A DNA stretch of 64,000 nt, from NCBI GenBank assembly GCA_965112735.1, contig OZ218955.1, positions 930,001 to 994,000 of the forward strand, given 5' to 3'. A program made the position numbers and the translations under genes. Shown one piece after another: positions 12,101 through 22,349 of this stretch. The notes below the pieces were generated by a model, which saw only the letters and a program-made list of their open reading frames with translations, searched no databases and was not told the origin of the DNA. Origin of the DNA: Phaeosaccion multiseriatum (Eukaryota; Ochrophyta, other classes). Each line of letters starts with the position of its first letter. Position 1 is the stretch's first letter.

Positions 12101-13797
12101 CATTGAGAGTGTTTCCGAGGAGCTTCACCTCCTCCTCCAAGCAGCGTTGGCGAATGAGACCCGGCTTACAGCTGGCGACCACTACACACCGAATCGGCTG
12201 GAAGTTGAACTGCGAAACACTCAGGAGCAGCTCCATCTCTGCGGTAATGGCCTTGGTGGGCCTGTACAAGAGGACCACCTCTGCCACGCCACAGGCAGGT
12301 ACCACCCCTCTCAAGGGCTCACAGACCTGCAAGTGAGGATGATGCTTGGCGACGACGAGTTCGTATTCGAACACGACAGGCACGGAGTTGCGCAACCGCA
12401 GCACTCTGCGCTGCTGCTCCCCGAGGGGGCAGACCCCAAAGTCAACCCGGGAGGGAAACACGACCTCCTGTGGCTTGACCTTTGTCCCACTGCGCTTGCT
12501 GCCGCTGCTGCCATCCCCCGCCGCTCTGTTAGCGCCGCGTGGGCCTCTCCTCGACGCGAGTGAAGACATGGCCTTTCCAATCTCGCCCCCGCCTCCTCCT
12601 CCCCCTCCTCCTCTTCCTCTTCCTCCTCCTCCTTGGGTTTCTGCTGCCGTCATGGTCGGGTAGGCGTGCAGGGGGACCATGAGGCTCTCTCCCTCGGTGT
12701 GGATGCGAAGGCAGTCATAGTGGTAGCGGTACTCGGTGGGGTAAAAGTCAACCGCCACGGTCTCACAGCTCCCTGTGTTGAGGGTTGGGTGGTGATGAAG
12801 GGGTTGGTGGTGTGAGAGAGGTGGTGGAGGTGGGGTACAGATTCGTCAGCACAGGGGGTGTCAGCACAGAGGCTGTCATGGCGGGTCTCAAGGTATGCAC
12901 GGCCCTCGGTGGGCGTACCCCGCACCCGCCCACAGCTTCATGAGTTCCCTGTTCACGACACGCCAGCTGTGAGGAGGCGCAGTGACACAGAGGGAGATGC
13001 CGAGTGCCGCCACACCCACCTCCCACCTCCCACCTCACCCCTGACCCCTGACTCCTGATACCTGACACCTGATACTTGCTAACCCTAATCCTATACCTGA
13101 TACCCAAGACCTCACCTGGAGCTACCATACCCTTCTTCTCGCAGCGAAAGCGGAAGTACCCGCTGTTGGGCCCACGGGAGTTTGCGGGGCCCAAGATGTG
13201 CAGCCTCTGTGGCTTGGCGGAGATGTTCACGAGCTTAACGTACTTCGTGAGAACCACGGGTGTCGCTGCTGCTGCTCCTCCTCCTCCTCCTCCTGCTGCT
13301 GCTGCTACTGCTGCTGCTTCTCCATCCCTGCCCCCCTCTTCTTCCTCTCCCTCTTCAGCCTGCTGCTGCTGCTGCTGCTGTAGGGTTGTCGTCGCCGCCC
13401 TGACATAGATAGGACACGCAAATACACGTGCATGCACACGGGTACAAGAGAGCAAAGGAACAAGAAATCAGAGAGGTTGTTTCAAGAAAAGAGTCAGCAA
13501 GTCACAACCCTCTACCCCGCCCCCCGCTCAATGCAAGAGGTAGGGCCTTCCCGCCCGTCCAGCAGTACTGCTGCTGCCCTTCGCTCACCCGTTAAGCGAG
13601 CCGATCTCGAGCAAGTAGCCCTCGAAGTGCAGAGCGCTTGGGCGAGCTTCGAAGACAGCGTTGCGGCCTATGCGATCATACTTGACTTGTAGGGACAGAG
13701 AGCTCTCCACCACTTGCGGCACCGGAGCGGGCATCTCCACGAAGGGCACGTCATCGTCAAAGGCCGGTGCCATCGTTGCGGGAAACGTTGCAGCCAT
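3439..13797 (-). CDS. CFAP221: CFAP221/PCDP1-like axonemal protein, 17 exons
   Basis: Predicted ciliary central-pair protein (CFAP221, formerly PCDP1) of 1499 residues. Exons: 13797-13589, 13399-13116, 12772-12030, 11686-10876, 10485-10292, 10033-9850, 9684-9555, 9188-8683, 7804-7671, 6972-6898, 6553-6439, 6111-6046, 5881-5742, 5464-5447, 5338-5175, 4586-4293, 3871-3439. Seen: N-terminal RNAVFEARPSALHFEGY; PapD/ASH-like strands (YVKLVNISAKPQRLHI, YHYDCLRIHTEGE, VPLHAYPT); a second ASH-like block (VDFGVCPLGEQQ); a basic NWDVYKNDAWDKRR-GLRFVYLVGKWIVRRRAEKR segment split by an intron; then DALLNPNKHR. The family is usually about 800-850 residues; the excess is Gly, Glu and Lys low complexity. 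The 18-base exon 14 is tentative. The call rests on remembered family features, not on a search. It implies a motile flagellum. Confidence 0.8.
3885..4144 (-). repeat. (TTCC)n array in last CFAP221 intron
   Basis: GGAA repeats on the + strand (TTCC in the coding sense) fill the intron between exons 4586-4293 and 3871-3439, running almost to the acceptor. Confidence 0.92.
4690..5160 (-). repeat. CCCT-rich tract in CFAP221 intron
   Basis: Imperfect CCCT/CTCC repeats on the + strand. In the coding sense this is a GGGA-type purine tract just after the donor at 5174. Pro-Ser frames here are not genes. Confidence 0.88.
5490..5741 (-). repeat. (GTGC)n/(GT)n tract starting at a donor
   Basis: In the coding sense the intron begins GTGCGTGCGTGCGTGC directly at the donor after exon 5881-5742, then drifts into GTGT- and GTAT-type repeats across most of the intron. 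Confidence 0.88.
6560..6825 (-). repeat. (GGGA)n array in CFAP221 intron
   Basis: GGGA with GAGA and GGAA interruptions on the + strand. It is a pyrimidine array in the coding sense, ending beside the acceptor of exon 6553-6439. Confidence 0.9.
7140..7670 (-). repeat. (CAGT/CACT)n array starting at a donor
   Basis: A tetranucleotide array of about 530 bases (ACTG/AGTG on the + strand). In the coding sense its first unit, GTCAGTCACT, is itself the 5' splice site after exon 7804-7671. The Ser-Gln-Ser-Val frames are repeat translations. Confidence 0.92.
8010..8655 (+). repeat. 25-27-bp minisatellite
   Basis: More than 20 copies of a unit close to CTCTCTCCTTCTATCTCTCC-CTCAC in the intron between CFAP221 exons 9188-8683 and 7804-7671. 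Variants lose a CT pair or change TAT to TTT. Confidence 0.9.
8804..8819 (+). repeat. Dispersed 16-mer AGTTGGTGATACAGCA (first of about 20 sites)
   Basis: The copy here differs by one base (ACGGCA) and sits in a CFAP221 exon. Plus-sense copies or variants: 16479, 28457, 28869, 28884, 31129, 32369, 32387, 32720, 40708, 51754, 51801. Minus-sense: 8945, 23592, 33131, 33404, 33569, 33921, 33939, 34719, 44924, 46371. Sites fall in exons of CFAP221, RBBP5, MYB and the membrane protein, in introns, and in spacers. Confidence 0.85.
9395..9545 (-). repeat. (CCCT)n array
   Basis: Near-perfect CCCT/CTCC tetranucleotides on the + strand, GGGA in the coding sense, lying immediately after the donor of CFAP221 exon 9684-9555. 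Confidence 0.92.
10132..10276 (-). repeat. (CTC)n array
   Basis: CTC triplets with TTC and ATC interruptions on the + strand, in the CFAP221 intron between exons 10485-10292 and 10033-9850. Purine-rich in the coding sense and close to the donor. Confidence 0.9.
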
Positions 13798-14435
13798 GGC
13801 TCTTTCTCTTTTGCTGAATCAATCAGTCGATCAGGGCAGACAGACAGAGAGGGGCTGCTGCCACAAAGCTCGCCGCCTAGGACGCACTGGCTGACTCTTT
13901 ACACTTCTGCTGGGATGAGGAGGCCGTCCCGCGCGTACGCGCCTTGTCTCTCTTCGTGCAAAGACCTTGGTGGGTGCTTGTGCCCCTCCTTTCGTCGCAC
14001 TTCTCGTTTTTTCGCTTCGCTGTTGCTCTTCTCGCTAGCTGCGGCTACCGCTACTCAATCGTCATGTCCTCGTCGCCAGCAAGCACCAGAATGTCTCTAT
14101 CTCTTCTCATCATTCTCCCTCAAAAAGTTGGGTTTGGCGAATTCCTCTTGTAACGTCTCGACCTCGATTTTTTTGTCGGAAACCTCGATTTTTGATCTCC
14201 ACTTTTTTTTTTTTTTTGATCCTTTGTTTTGTAATACCCTCTCCCTCATCGTGATGATTCAGCGCCTGCCTTGCACGAGAGGACTATTGTGTAAAGCACG
14301 TTGTCAGCGAAAGGCGGGCAAAAGGAGGACGATTCATCGCTTCCGACAGGAAGGAGATGAGATACAGAATAACAGAGTACAGTACTTCTTTTCCTTCTTC
14401 TTCCTCCTCTCCTCGTTCTCATCCTCCCCTCCCTT
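13798..14435. other. Spacer between CFAP221 start and alpha-SNAP stop
   Basis: Two minus-strand genes in tandem. The spacer should hold the CFAP221 promoter and the alpha-SNAP 3' UTR. Visible: an A/T-rich stretch with a T-tract near 14205-14218. No gene or recognisable element seen. Confidence 0.6.
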
Positions 14436-17400
14436 CTACTTCCTCTTCTTCGCCTTCTTCTTATCGCCGGCGAAAAACACGGCCTTCTTCTTCGCAGGCT
14501 GCTTCTTCCTCCCGAGCAGGTTCGCACGTAACCCCCCCTTGCCCTTGCCCTTGCTCTCATCAGCCTCGGTCTCGCTCTCCCCGCTGCTGCTGCTGTCGCT
14601 ATCACTACTGCTGCTGTCGCTCTCCCCCCCGCTGCTTCCCTCGGTGGCAGTGGTGTTGTCGCCTCCCCTCGCATTGCTCACCTTCCCCTTTCCTCTCTTA
14701 CCACCCCCCTTTCCCTCCTCCTTCTCCTCGTCCTTGCCATCGCTGTCGGAGGAGGAAGATCCGTCCCCGTCTGAGTCGTCAGAGTCATCAGAGCTGTCTG
14801 AGGAATCATCATCATCATCATCATCATCTTCGTCGCCATTTGTTGTGGCACTCCCTCTAGACTCCCCCCTCGGGTTTTCGTCTTGTTCATCTTCATTCGA
14901 TCCGGATGAAGATGATGCTCCACTTCCTTCTTCCGAGGACTCATCCTCACTGTCACCATCAATATCACTATCATCATCATCGTCGTCGTCGTCATCGTCG
15001 TCGTCGTCGTCGCCCTCGCTACCGTCTTCGCTTCCACTACCATCCGAAGAACCACTGCCACTCCCACTACCACTGCTAACACTCCCTTTGCCGCTGGTCT
15101 GACTGCTCCCACCATCCCCCAAGGTGTTGCTTCCAATACTCCCGCTGCTCCCGGTGCTCCTCCCAATGTCCGTAAAGTCATTAATCCCGCGATCCCGCTG
15201 CTGCCTCTTCCTACCACCACTTGTGCTACTCCCACCAACACTGCTTTCGTCTTCACTCTCCTCCTCCGAAGTAATGTCACCCTCTGCCAACTGTTGACTG
15301 GATGCGACGCTCTGTGCCACCGCCTCGGATTTGAAGTCTCTGCGGGCCTTTCTAATGATCTCCGCGTCTCGTGCTCGCTTTGGACATTTTGATGGGGTGG
15401 GTAGAGGGTAGGGTAGGGTAGGGTATGGTATGGTAGGGGAGGGGGAGGGGAGGGGAGGGGAGGGGAGAGGAGGGGAGGGGAGGGGAGGGGAGGGGAGGGG
15501 AGGGAAGAGGAGGGGAGCGGAGAGGAGGGGAGGGGAGGGGAGAGGAGAGGAGGGGAGGGGAGAGGACGGGAGGGGAGAGGAGGGGAGGGGAAGGGAGGGG
15601 AGGGGAGGGGAGACGGTCATTGACATTGGAAGCACGTAAAGCACTGAAGAGCTTCTCCCCCGTCCCATCCACTGCCACCTCATCCCATCCTCTCCTCTCC
15701 TCCCCCCTCTCCCTCCCTCCCTCCCTCCCTCCCCCTCCCCCACTTACCCGCCTCGCCTCCATCCGTTGCTCCTTGCGCACCCTCTTGCCCGCCTTCTCCA
15801 CCCACCCCTTGATCCTCAAGAGCTGCTTTATGTCGGCATGATCCAACATACTTACACAGTCATAGTCGTACAGGTTGTCGGCAAAGGCGTGTATATCACC
15901 ATCCCGCATACGGTCCATCATATCAGAGAGGAAGAGACGCTCTCGACTGTCTCGAAAGGAGTAATCAGCCTTGGCGAACGCGTCCATGCGGGCGTGGGCC
16001 TTGTCTTCCAGCTGGTAGGGGGGGGGGAGGGGGAAGGGAGGGAGGGAGGGAGGGAGGGAGGGAGGGAGGGAGGGAGGGAGGGAGGGAGGGAGGGAGGGAG
16101 GGAGGGAGGGAGGGAGGGAGGGAGGGAGGGAGGGAGGGAGGGAGGGAGGGAGGGGTCGAGGGAGGGGTCGAGGGAGGGGTCGAGGGAGTGAGGGGTGAGG
16201 GGTGAGGGGTGAGGTGGGGTGAGTCTTCCAGCTGTTGTGCCAGGGGGAACAGGGTCAGCGTCAGGATATAATGTCCTCCCCCCACCCTTCCCCCTCTCCT
16301 CACGCGTTCACTCACCCCCTCCACGAGCCAGCACAGCACGGCCTTGAAGAAGTGTCCCTTGGCGTTGAATTTGAGCAGGTTGTAATCCAGGCAGTGCAGA
16401 GCAACATGCTCATGCATGTCTGCGGCTTCCTCGAATCGCCGCTGAGAGGCTGTGAGTGAGGTGAGCAACAGCAGCAGTAGTTGGCAGTACAGAAGCAGCA
16501 GCAGCAGCAGCAGCAGTTGGTGTTTTGTGGGAATACCACTTGTCACACATGCACACACGCACGCACGCACGAACGCACACACGCACGCACGAACGCACAC
16601 GCGCACGCACACACGCACACACCTGCCAAGCTTGCGATCTTGGTGAGCACCCGGTCTGCGTGTCGATCCATGTTGGTGTTGGCACGGAATAGGTAAGACG
16701 CCCTCTGCACGTGTTGTGTGTGGATAGGGTCAGCGTCAGGGTGAGGGTGAGGGTGAGGGTGAGGGTAAGGGTGAGGATGAGGGTGAGGGAGAGAGCGAGA
16801 GTGAGGGGGTGCGGGTGAGGGCGAGGGTGAGGTGGGGGTGAGGTTCAGGTCAGGGTCAGGGTGAGGCGGATGACCAACAGCTCTAGTGCCTTACCGCGTA
16901 CTGCGTCATGGCCTCTGCGATGTTGTTGTTCTGCTCAAAGAGAGCGGCCACTGCAGAGGTATATGGGCGAAGGTTAGAGGTACATGGGTAGGACAGGACA
17001 AGGTACGGCAGGGCAGGGCAGTCGCACAGCTTATACGGGGCAGGCATCACCGACCGCCGACCGCCAATCACGGAGGTGATAGAAGGAAAGAGGGGGTTGT
17101 TAGAGATGGAGAGAGAGGAGAGGCAGGCAGACAGACAGAGAGAGAGGGAGAGAGGGAGGGAGAGAGACGTAGAGAAAGAGGGGGGGCGGGGTGGAAGAGA
17201 GCTAAGCCCTCCGTACCTTGAATCTGCAGCCGCGCGGCGGTGGCAAAGCGCTTGACCTGCGAATAGCAATTGACGCTACGCTGGAGGCACCCAATCGTCT
17301 CCTGCGGGTCATCCTTGGTGAAGCAGAGAGCCGCTTCGTGGTAAAATACAGCCTGTAATATCACCAGGAAGAGAGTGGTTGGGGGGGGGGTGAGGGAGGG

Positions 17401-18584
17401 AGGGAGGGAGGGAGGGGTGCAGGGAGGAGGGGGACGAATGATATTGACATGGGTGTGAGTGATACACCATTCAGGGAGCGGCACTTCCTGGGTGACATTG
17501 CAGAAGCCTCCCTCCAATGCACACACGCACACACAAACACACATATATTCCTCTCTTTAGACTGCCATCTCAGACTCACCGCTTCATGGGCGTGCTTGAG
17601 CTTGGCTTCAAACACGCCGCATTCTTTGTAGCACTTGCCAGCGTCGAGGACTGATACAGGGGGATGATGATGACCAAGGAGGGATAGGGTTGAAGCGGCG
17701 CAGAGGGAGGGGGAGGAGAGGGATGGGGGGGGGGGGGGTATCAGGAGTGAGCAATGACGTCTGTGTGACTAGTGAGCATCTCGTCCTGCCAAGCCACTTG
17801 CTGAGCTGCCGGCTTTGCGGTGCTTTGCTCTGCTCTGCTCTGCTCTGCTCTGATGTGCTCTGCTATACTCTGCTGTGCATTGCTCTGCTGTGTACATTGG
17901 TCTGCTGTTTTGCCTTTGCTTTGCGCTTTGCGCACAAGCTCGCTCGTAGTATACGCACATCGCTTGGCGATCCTGAAGTTGATGGCTGCCTTCTCCATAC
18001 AGATGCAGGCATCGACATACTTGTACTTGGTCAGGTTGTCGGTGTAGAAGCGACGCTGGGCCTTTTCCGCCTGGATAGGAGGGCGAAAGGGTGTGTGGGT
18101 TTGTCCAGGGTGGGTTTACCCAGGCAACAACATCGTTGGGGTGAGAGAGGGAGAAAGGGGGAAGGGGGAGAAGGGACTGCGAGTAGGGGGCAGGGAGAAA
18201 CGCGAGAGAGTGCAATAGCTTCTCCGGACGTGGTAGGGACATGGAAATGATGGGCTCTCGCCCGTGTGGGTGGGATGAAGGGTCGTCAGGGATCTGAGTC
18301 CTAACCACCGTACTGTCGGGCAAAGTCTTTTCTCCGGACAGTACATCTAGCCCTTTGATGCAAGCCTCCAACAAGGATATAGGAGGGGCGAAAGTAAACA
18401 CAGGACTACGATTAAGGGATGGTCAAAGATCCCGTCAAGTCGTGTGGGTGGAGCCATCCCTGCCACTCTGTTGTCTCTCGCTTTGTTCCCTCCCTGCCTC
18501 TGTACTATACACATGGCTTGCACGAACCTGTATAACCCACTTCCTGGCTTTCTCGTGATACTGATGCACAAGGTGGTCGGCCAT
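14436..18584 (-). CDS. alpha-SNAP with long acidic Ser-rich C-terminal tail, 9 exons
   Basis: Soluble NSF attachment protein: a cytosolic adaptor linking SNARE complexes to NSF for disassembly. Exons: 18584-18528, 18070-17959, 17650-17580, 17352-17217, 16950-16895, 16704-16623, 16449-16316, 16011-15748, 15377-14436; 617 residues. Residues 1-304 are a complete SNAP TPR-like solenoid: EKAAINFRIAK, DAGKCYKECG, FTKDDPQETIGCLQRSV, LLKFNAKGHFFKAVLCW, then FRDSRE and a C-terminal helix MLDHADIKQLLRIKGW equivalent to the NSF-contact end. The alpha type matches better than gamma. Odd: the last exon joins in phase and adds 313 residues of Ser/Asp/Glu/Gly, including a 14-Asp run, ending in a basic KKAKKRK. 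SNAPs normally stop near the helix. The start chosen gives MADHLVHQYHEKARKW. The tail needs transcript support. Confidence 0.85.
15405..15612 (-). repeat. GGGGA-type array in alpha-SNAP intron
   Basis: GGGTA then GGGGAGG repeats on the + strand between exons 16011-15748 and 15377-14436. In the coding sense it is a pyrimidine tract near the final acceptor. Confidence 0.88.
16020..16155 (-). repeat. (GGGA)n array beside acceptor
   Basis: GGGA repeats on the + strand. In the coding sense CCCT repeats run directly into the CAG acceptor of alpha-SNAP exon 16011-15748. Confidence 0.92.
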
Positions 18585-18772
18585 CACCTCCCACCCTTCC
18601 CTTGTGCCCCTCTACGGGGCGTGTCTACGATGATGATACGATCTGTTACAGGCATGGCTGTTGGTTCTCCATTTCGGCTTAACGGATAGCCCCCCCCGAT
18701 CCCTCCCCTCCTCCTCCTCCTCCTCCTCCTCCTCCTCCGATTATCAGCCTCCAGCACAAAGGAGCGTCCTAC
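18585..18772. promoter_or_regulatory. Shared head-to-head promoter, alpha-SNAP / WW protein
   Basis: 188 bases separate two divergent start codons. The segment includes a CCT-triplet run at about 18705-18738. No TATA box is evident. Assignment as a bidirectional promoter is inferred from gene orientation only. Confidence 0.45.
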
Positions 18773-21700
18773 ATGAGCCCTGCTCAGGGTAACAAGCTGA
18801 CAAAGAAGAAGAAGCGAGGGAAGGACCCTAACCTCGCCTGGACCAAAATTGTGGTAAGAAGGGCTGGGGGAGATCTTTCCTTCATCTTCTAAACTTATGC
18901 TGCTCTATCCCTTTCTGACGCTTCGTGGTTTCTGGACCAGTGAAGTCATATGTCTCCTTCTCCTTCCTGACGTGTCGTGGCCCTTCTCTTTCTTCCTCCT
19001 CCTCTTTCTCCTCCTTCCCCCCCTGGCCTGGGCCACCACGAAACAAACAACGCAGGACGAGAGTACCTCTGAAGAGTATTACTACAATGAACTGTCGGGA
19101 GAATCTGCTTGGGAGCTTCCGGAGGGTGCTTGTCTAAAGGGTCAGGCTGTCTACAGCGATAAGGATGTGGACTGGGAAGAGGAGGTGAGGATTTAAGGGG
19201 GAGAGACAACCCTTCCAAAGAAAATACTCCACCTCCTTCACCTCTATCTGTGGGTCCTATCTATTCACCCCGCTCACGCTCTCGCTTCTCGCTTCCCCGC
19301 CACCCCACACTCCCATCTTCGCCTCGTTGCCCGTCCACCTCCGCTTTCCTTCACCTCCCCTGCACCTTGCCCCCCACCACTCCCATTTCTCTCCTCTTTA
19401 GCTCTTCCTTGCCCTTCCTTCCCTTCCATGAATCACACTCCCCTCCTCCCCTCCCTTCCATCGATCTCACTTCCCTCCTCGCCTCCTCCCCTCCTCCCCC
19501 CCTTTCCTTCTCTCCACTAGATGCTGAGCGCCTTCACATGTCCGACGGTCGTAACCGACGCCCTCGGCCTTCGAGGCAGTGCTCTCATTTGGCCCCCGCA
19601 GCTGGATGGACAGGTGACAACCGACTGAGCACGCATTTACCACCCATTCACTCACTCACTCACCCATTCACTCACTCACTCACTCACTCACTCACTCACT
19701 CACTCACTCACTCACTCACTCACTCACTCACTCACTCACTCACTCACTCACTCACTCACTCACTCACTCACTCACTCGCTCACTCACTCACTCACCCATT
19801 CACTCACTCACTCACTCACCCATTCACTCACTCACTCGGGTGAGGCTTGCTTCTCTTGTGCCCTCCGCTTCCCTCTCACTCACCCCCGCCCCCCATCCAC
19901 TGCCATCCACTGCAATCAACTGCCATCCACTGCCATCCAGCCGTCCCGTCTTCAACGCTGGAACGCCTTGCAAGCGGACGATCCCTACCGACAGTGCTTC
20001 ACCAGGGAAGACTGTCCGGGCTTTCGAGCCCTGCCCTCCGCCCGGACAAAGATGAAGAGAGCTGGGGGAGGAGGAGGAGCAGCAGGAGGAGGAGGACTAG
20101 GAAGGGGATTCGGCAACAGCAACGGTCCCGTGGCGACAAGAGCGGCGGCCACAGCGGCAGCGGCGGCGGAGGCTGAGGCGGCAAAGGCGAAAAAGAGACT
20201 CGAAAAGGCCAAGAGAGCTGCCACGGTTGACGCGGGTCTTTCTGTAACCACCTCGGCCTCTTCCTCCTCCTCCTCCTCCTCTTCATCGTCCAGCTCCAGG
20301 GGAGGAGGGTTTTCTGGTCTGGCTAGCTTCTACCCAGGGAAGGTGTTTTATGTGTTCGCGAAGCCTGTGGCGCATACGGAGCGGTACTGGGTTGAAGCTG
20401 CAGAGGTAAGGAGGGAGGGGAGGAAGGGAGGACGAGTGAAGCTGCAGAGGTAAGGAGGGAGGGGAGGAAGGGAGGACAAGTGAAGCTGTAGAGGTAAGGA
20501 GGGAGGGGAGGAAGGGAGGACGCGGGTGAGTGAGTGGTTGACGAACTGCCGCCTACCGTGTCTGCGTGTGTGAGAGAGAGTGCGTATTATGTTTAGTTTG
20601 TATGTGCCTGTCTGCGTGTGTGTAGGGCGTTGTGTGTTTTTATATGTGTGTGTGCCTGTCTCTTTCTCTGTCTCCTCTCTCTCTGTGTGTGTGTGTGTCC
20701 ACTAAACATGTTTTGTGGTCACCCCAACCCCCGCATCATCTGTATGCTTCCTCTCTTCCTGTTGTTTTGGATTCTGTCTGCATGCAGGCACCGTTCCGCA
20801 CCCGACTACAGAAGAACGGCCTTCGCTTCTCAAGAGACATCAGCTCCTGGAGAGGCGTTCCCAAGCAGAGGCCCCTGCCGCAAGACCCGCAGGCGAAGGC
20901 TCTGGCTAAGCACCAGGGTCAGGGTCAGGGTCAGGATCAAGGTCAGGGTCAGGCCCAGGGTCAGGGTCAGGGTCAGGGTCAGATTCATCCGGTTGGCGAC
21001 GACGATGACGGATCGGAGGAAGAGTGCTTCTACGCTTACCCCATCCCCACGCAAGGCGCCACGTCACACTTCGTAGTAAGTCAGGGAAAAGGGGGTAGGG
21101 GAGAAGGCCATAGAGCAAGAGGGGAGAGGGGGGGCGAGAGGGGAGAAAGGAGAGGGACGAGAGGAGAGGGGAGAGGGGGGGAGAGGGGGGAGAAGGGAGA
21201 GCGAAGAGAGGAGAAGGGAGAGGGGAGAGGCGGAGAGACGGGGGGAAGAGAGGGGAGAAGGGAGAGGGGAGAGGGCGGGGCCATCGGCCGGAAGCAGAAT
21301 ACGCTAAATCACACGAGTAAGTGCGCTCGCTCGCTGCTGGCGTGCCCGTACCAGCTACCAGCACCAACCCGCTCCTCCACCCCCATGATCCTCAACAGAA
21401 CTGGACCTCTGGGCCTGACCGTTACACCATCACCACGACCTTCAATCAGGAGTGGGGCTGGGCAAGGCTCTACTCCTTCTTCGGGTAAGGGACTGTATAC
21501 ATCATCTGTATACATCATCTGTATACATCATCGAGTTGGCTGGTTGCCTCTACACACAAAGCGCTCCTAAAGAGCAAATTCAATTGACTTACACCCAATC
21601 CTTGACTTATGCAGGTACGAGGCGTCCAAGTACCATCTGTGCGAGAGAGCCGACCCCCCTGTGTGCTACCAACTCTTCAAGGGACCCTACCTGCCCAAGG

Positions 21701-22349
21701 AGAGGGGCTGGAAATGTCTCTTTGCCTTCTACGCCTTCGACGCGCCCGTACCAGGGAGTAACGCGTGAGTTGTCCGTCCGTGTGTCCATCTGTGTGTTGT
21801 CAGTCCGTGTGTCCATCTGTGAGTTGTCCGTCCGTGTGTCCATCTGTGTGTTGTCCGTGAGTGTGTCCATCTGGGATTTGTCAGTCCGTGTGTCCATCTG
21901 TCGGTCTATCTCTCTGTCCCACCTATCTGGACAGCCTTGTCTAACTCTTCCGAGAGAGCAGTTGAGCATTTGTTTGCGGCACATAACTGTATCTCCATTC
22001 CACCTCCACTCCACTCGTCACTCGCCACCCCTCTCCCCTCCCCCTTCCCTCTCCCCTCCCCTCCCTCTCCAGCTACCACGTCGAAAGCAAAGACGAGCCC
22101 TTCCCTCGACTCCGAGTCGGCATGGAGCCCTCCTCCCAATGGGAACCCCACGTCATCTTCCATGCCTTCGACATACCCCTACCGGGCACCGCCAAGTTCA
22201 ACGTGCACCTCTGTGTTCGCTCAATCGTGAGCAGGAGGGACGACCAAGTAGAGCAATACCGCATCTATTTGAAGGACCCCGTCGCCATGTGGGATTACAA
22301 ACTCAGCTTTTACGCCTTCCCAACGGATGTAGTGCGTCTGGAGCCTTGA
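18773..22349 (+). CDS. Orphan WW-domain protein, 8 exons
   Basis: 522 residues; exons 18773-18853, 19056-19184, 19521-19613, 19941-20405, 20788-21075, 21399-21484, 21615-21764, 22073-22349. A WW domain spans the first splice junction: Trp24 (LAWTKIV), YYYN at 35-38, Trp46 and Pro49 in SAWELP, the spacing of a proline-ligand-binding WW. A KKKKRGK basic patch precedes it. The middle has a Gly/Ala-rich, probably coiled helix (AAAEAEAAKAKKRLEKAKR) and a Gly-Gln repeat. The C-terminal 190 residues look globular and aromatic-rich, with a weak internal repeat (FYAFDAPVPG and FHAFDIPLPG). I recognise no family beyond the WW. A nuclear or splicing-linked role is possible but unsupported. Confidence 0.72.
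19636..19840 (+). repeat. (CACT)n array
   Basis: ACTC/CACT tetranucleotides in the intron between exons 19521-19613 and 19941-20405 of the WW gene. Confidence 0.92.
20394..20525 (+). repeat. 44-bp tandem triplication of an exon end and donor
   Basis: Three copies at 44-base spacing (20394, 20438, 20482), each starting GAAGCTGCAGAGGTAAGG. The first is the true end of exon 19941-20405. The other two lie in the intron and keep the GTAAGG donor, as possible decoy or alternative 5' splice sites. 44 is not a multiple of three, so their use would shift the frame. Confidence 0.88.

Noticed and set aside
13078-13095. Telomere-like CCTAACCCTAATCC
   Set aside because: A single short, imperfect stretch inside a CFAP221 intron; no array.
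16738-16862. GGGTGA hexamer array as interstitial telomere
   Set aside because: Unit does not match a known telomere repeat and the run is imperfect; treated as ordinary intron repeat.
18344-18402. Candidate exon ACIKGLDVLSGEK in the first alpha-SNAP intron
   Set aside because: It has no good donor in phase, and direct joining of 18528 to 18070 gives the normal SNAP N-terminal helix order.
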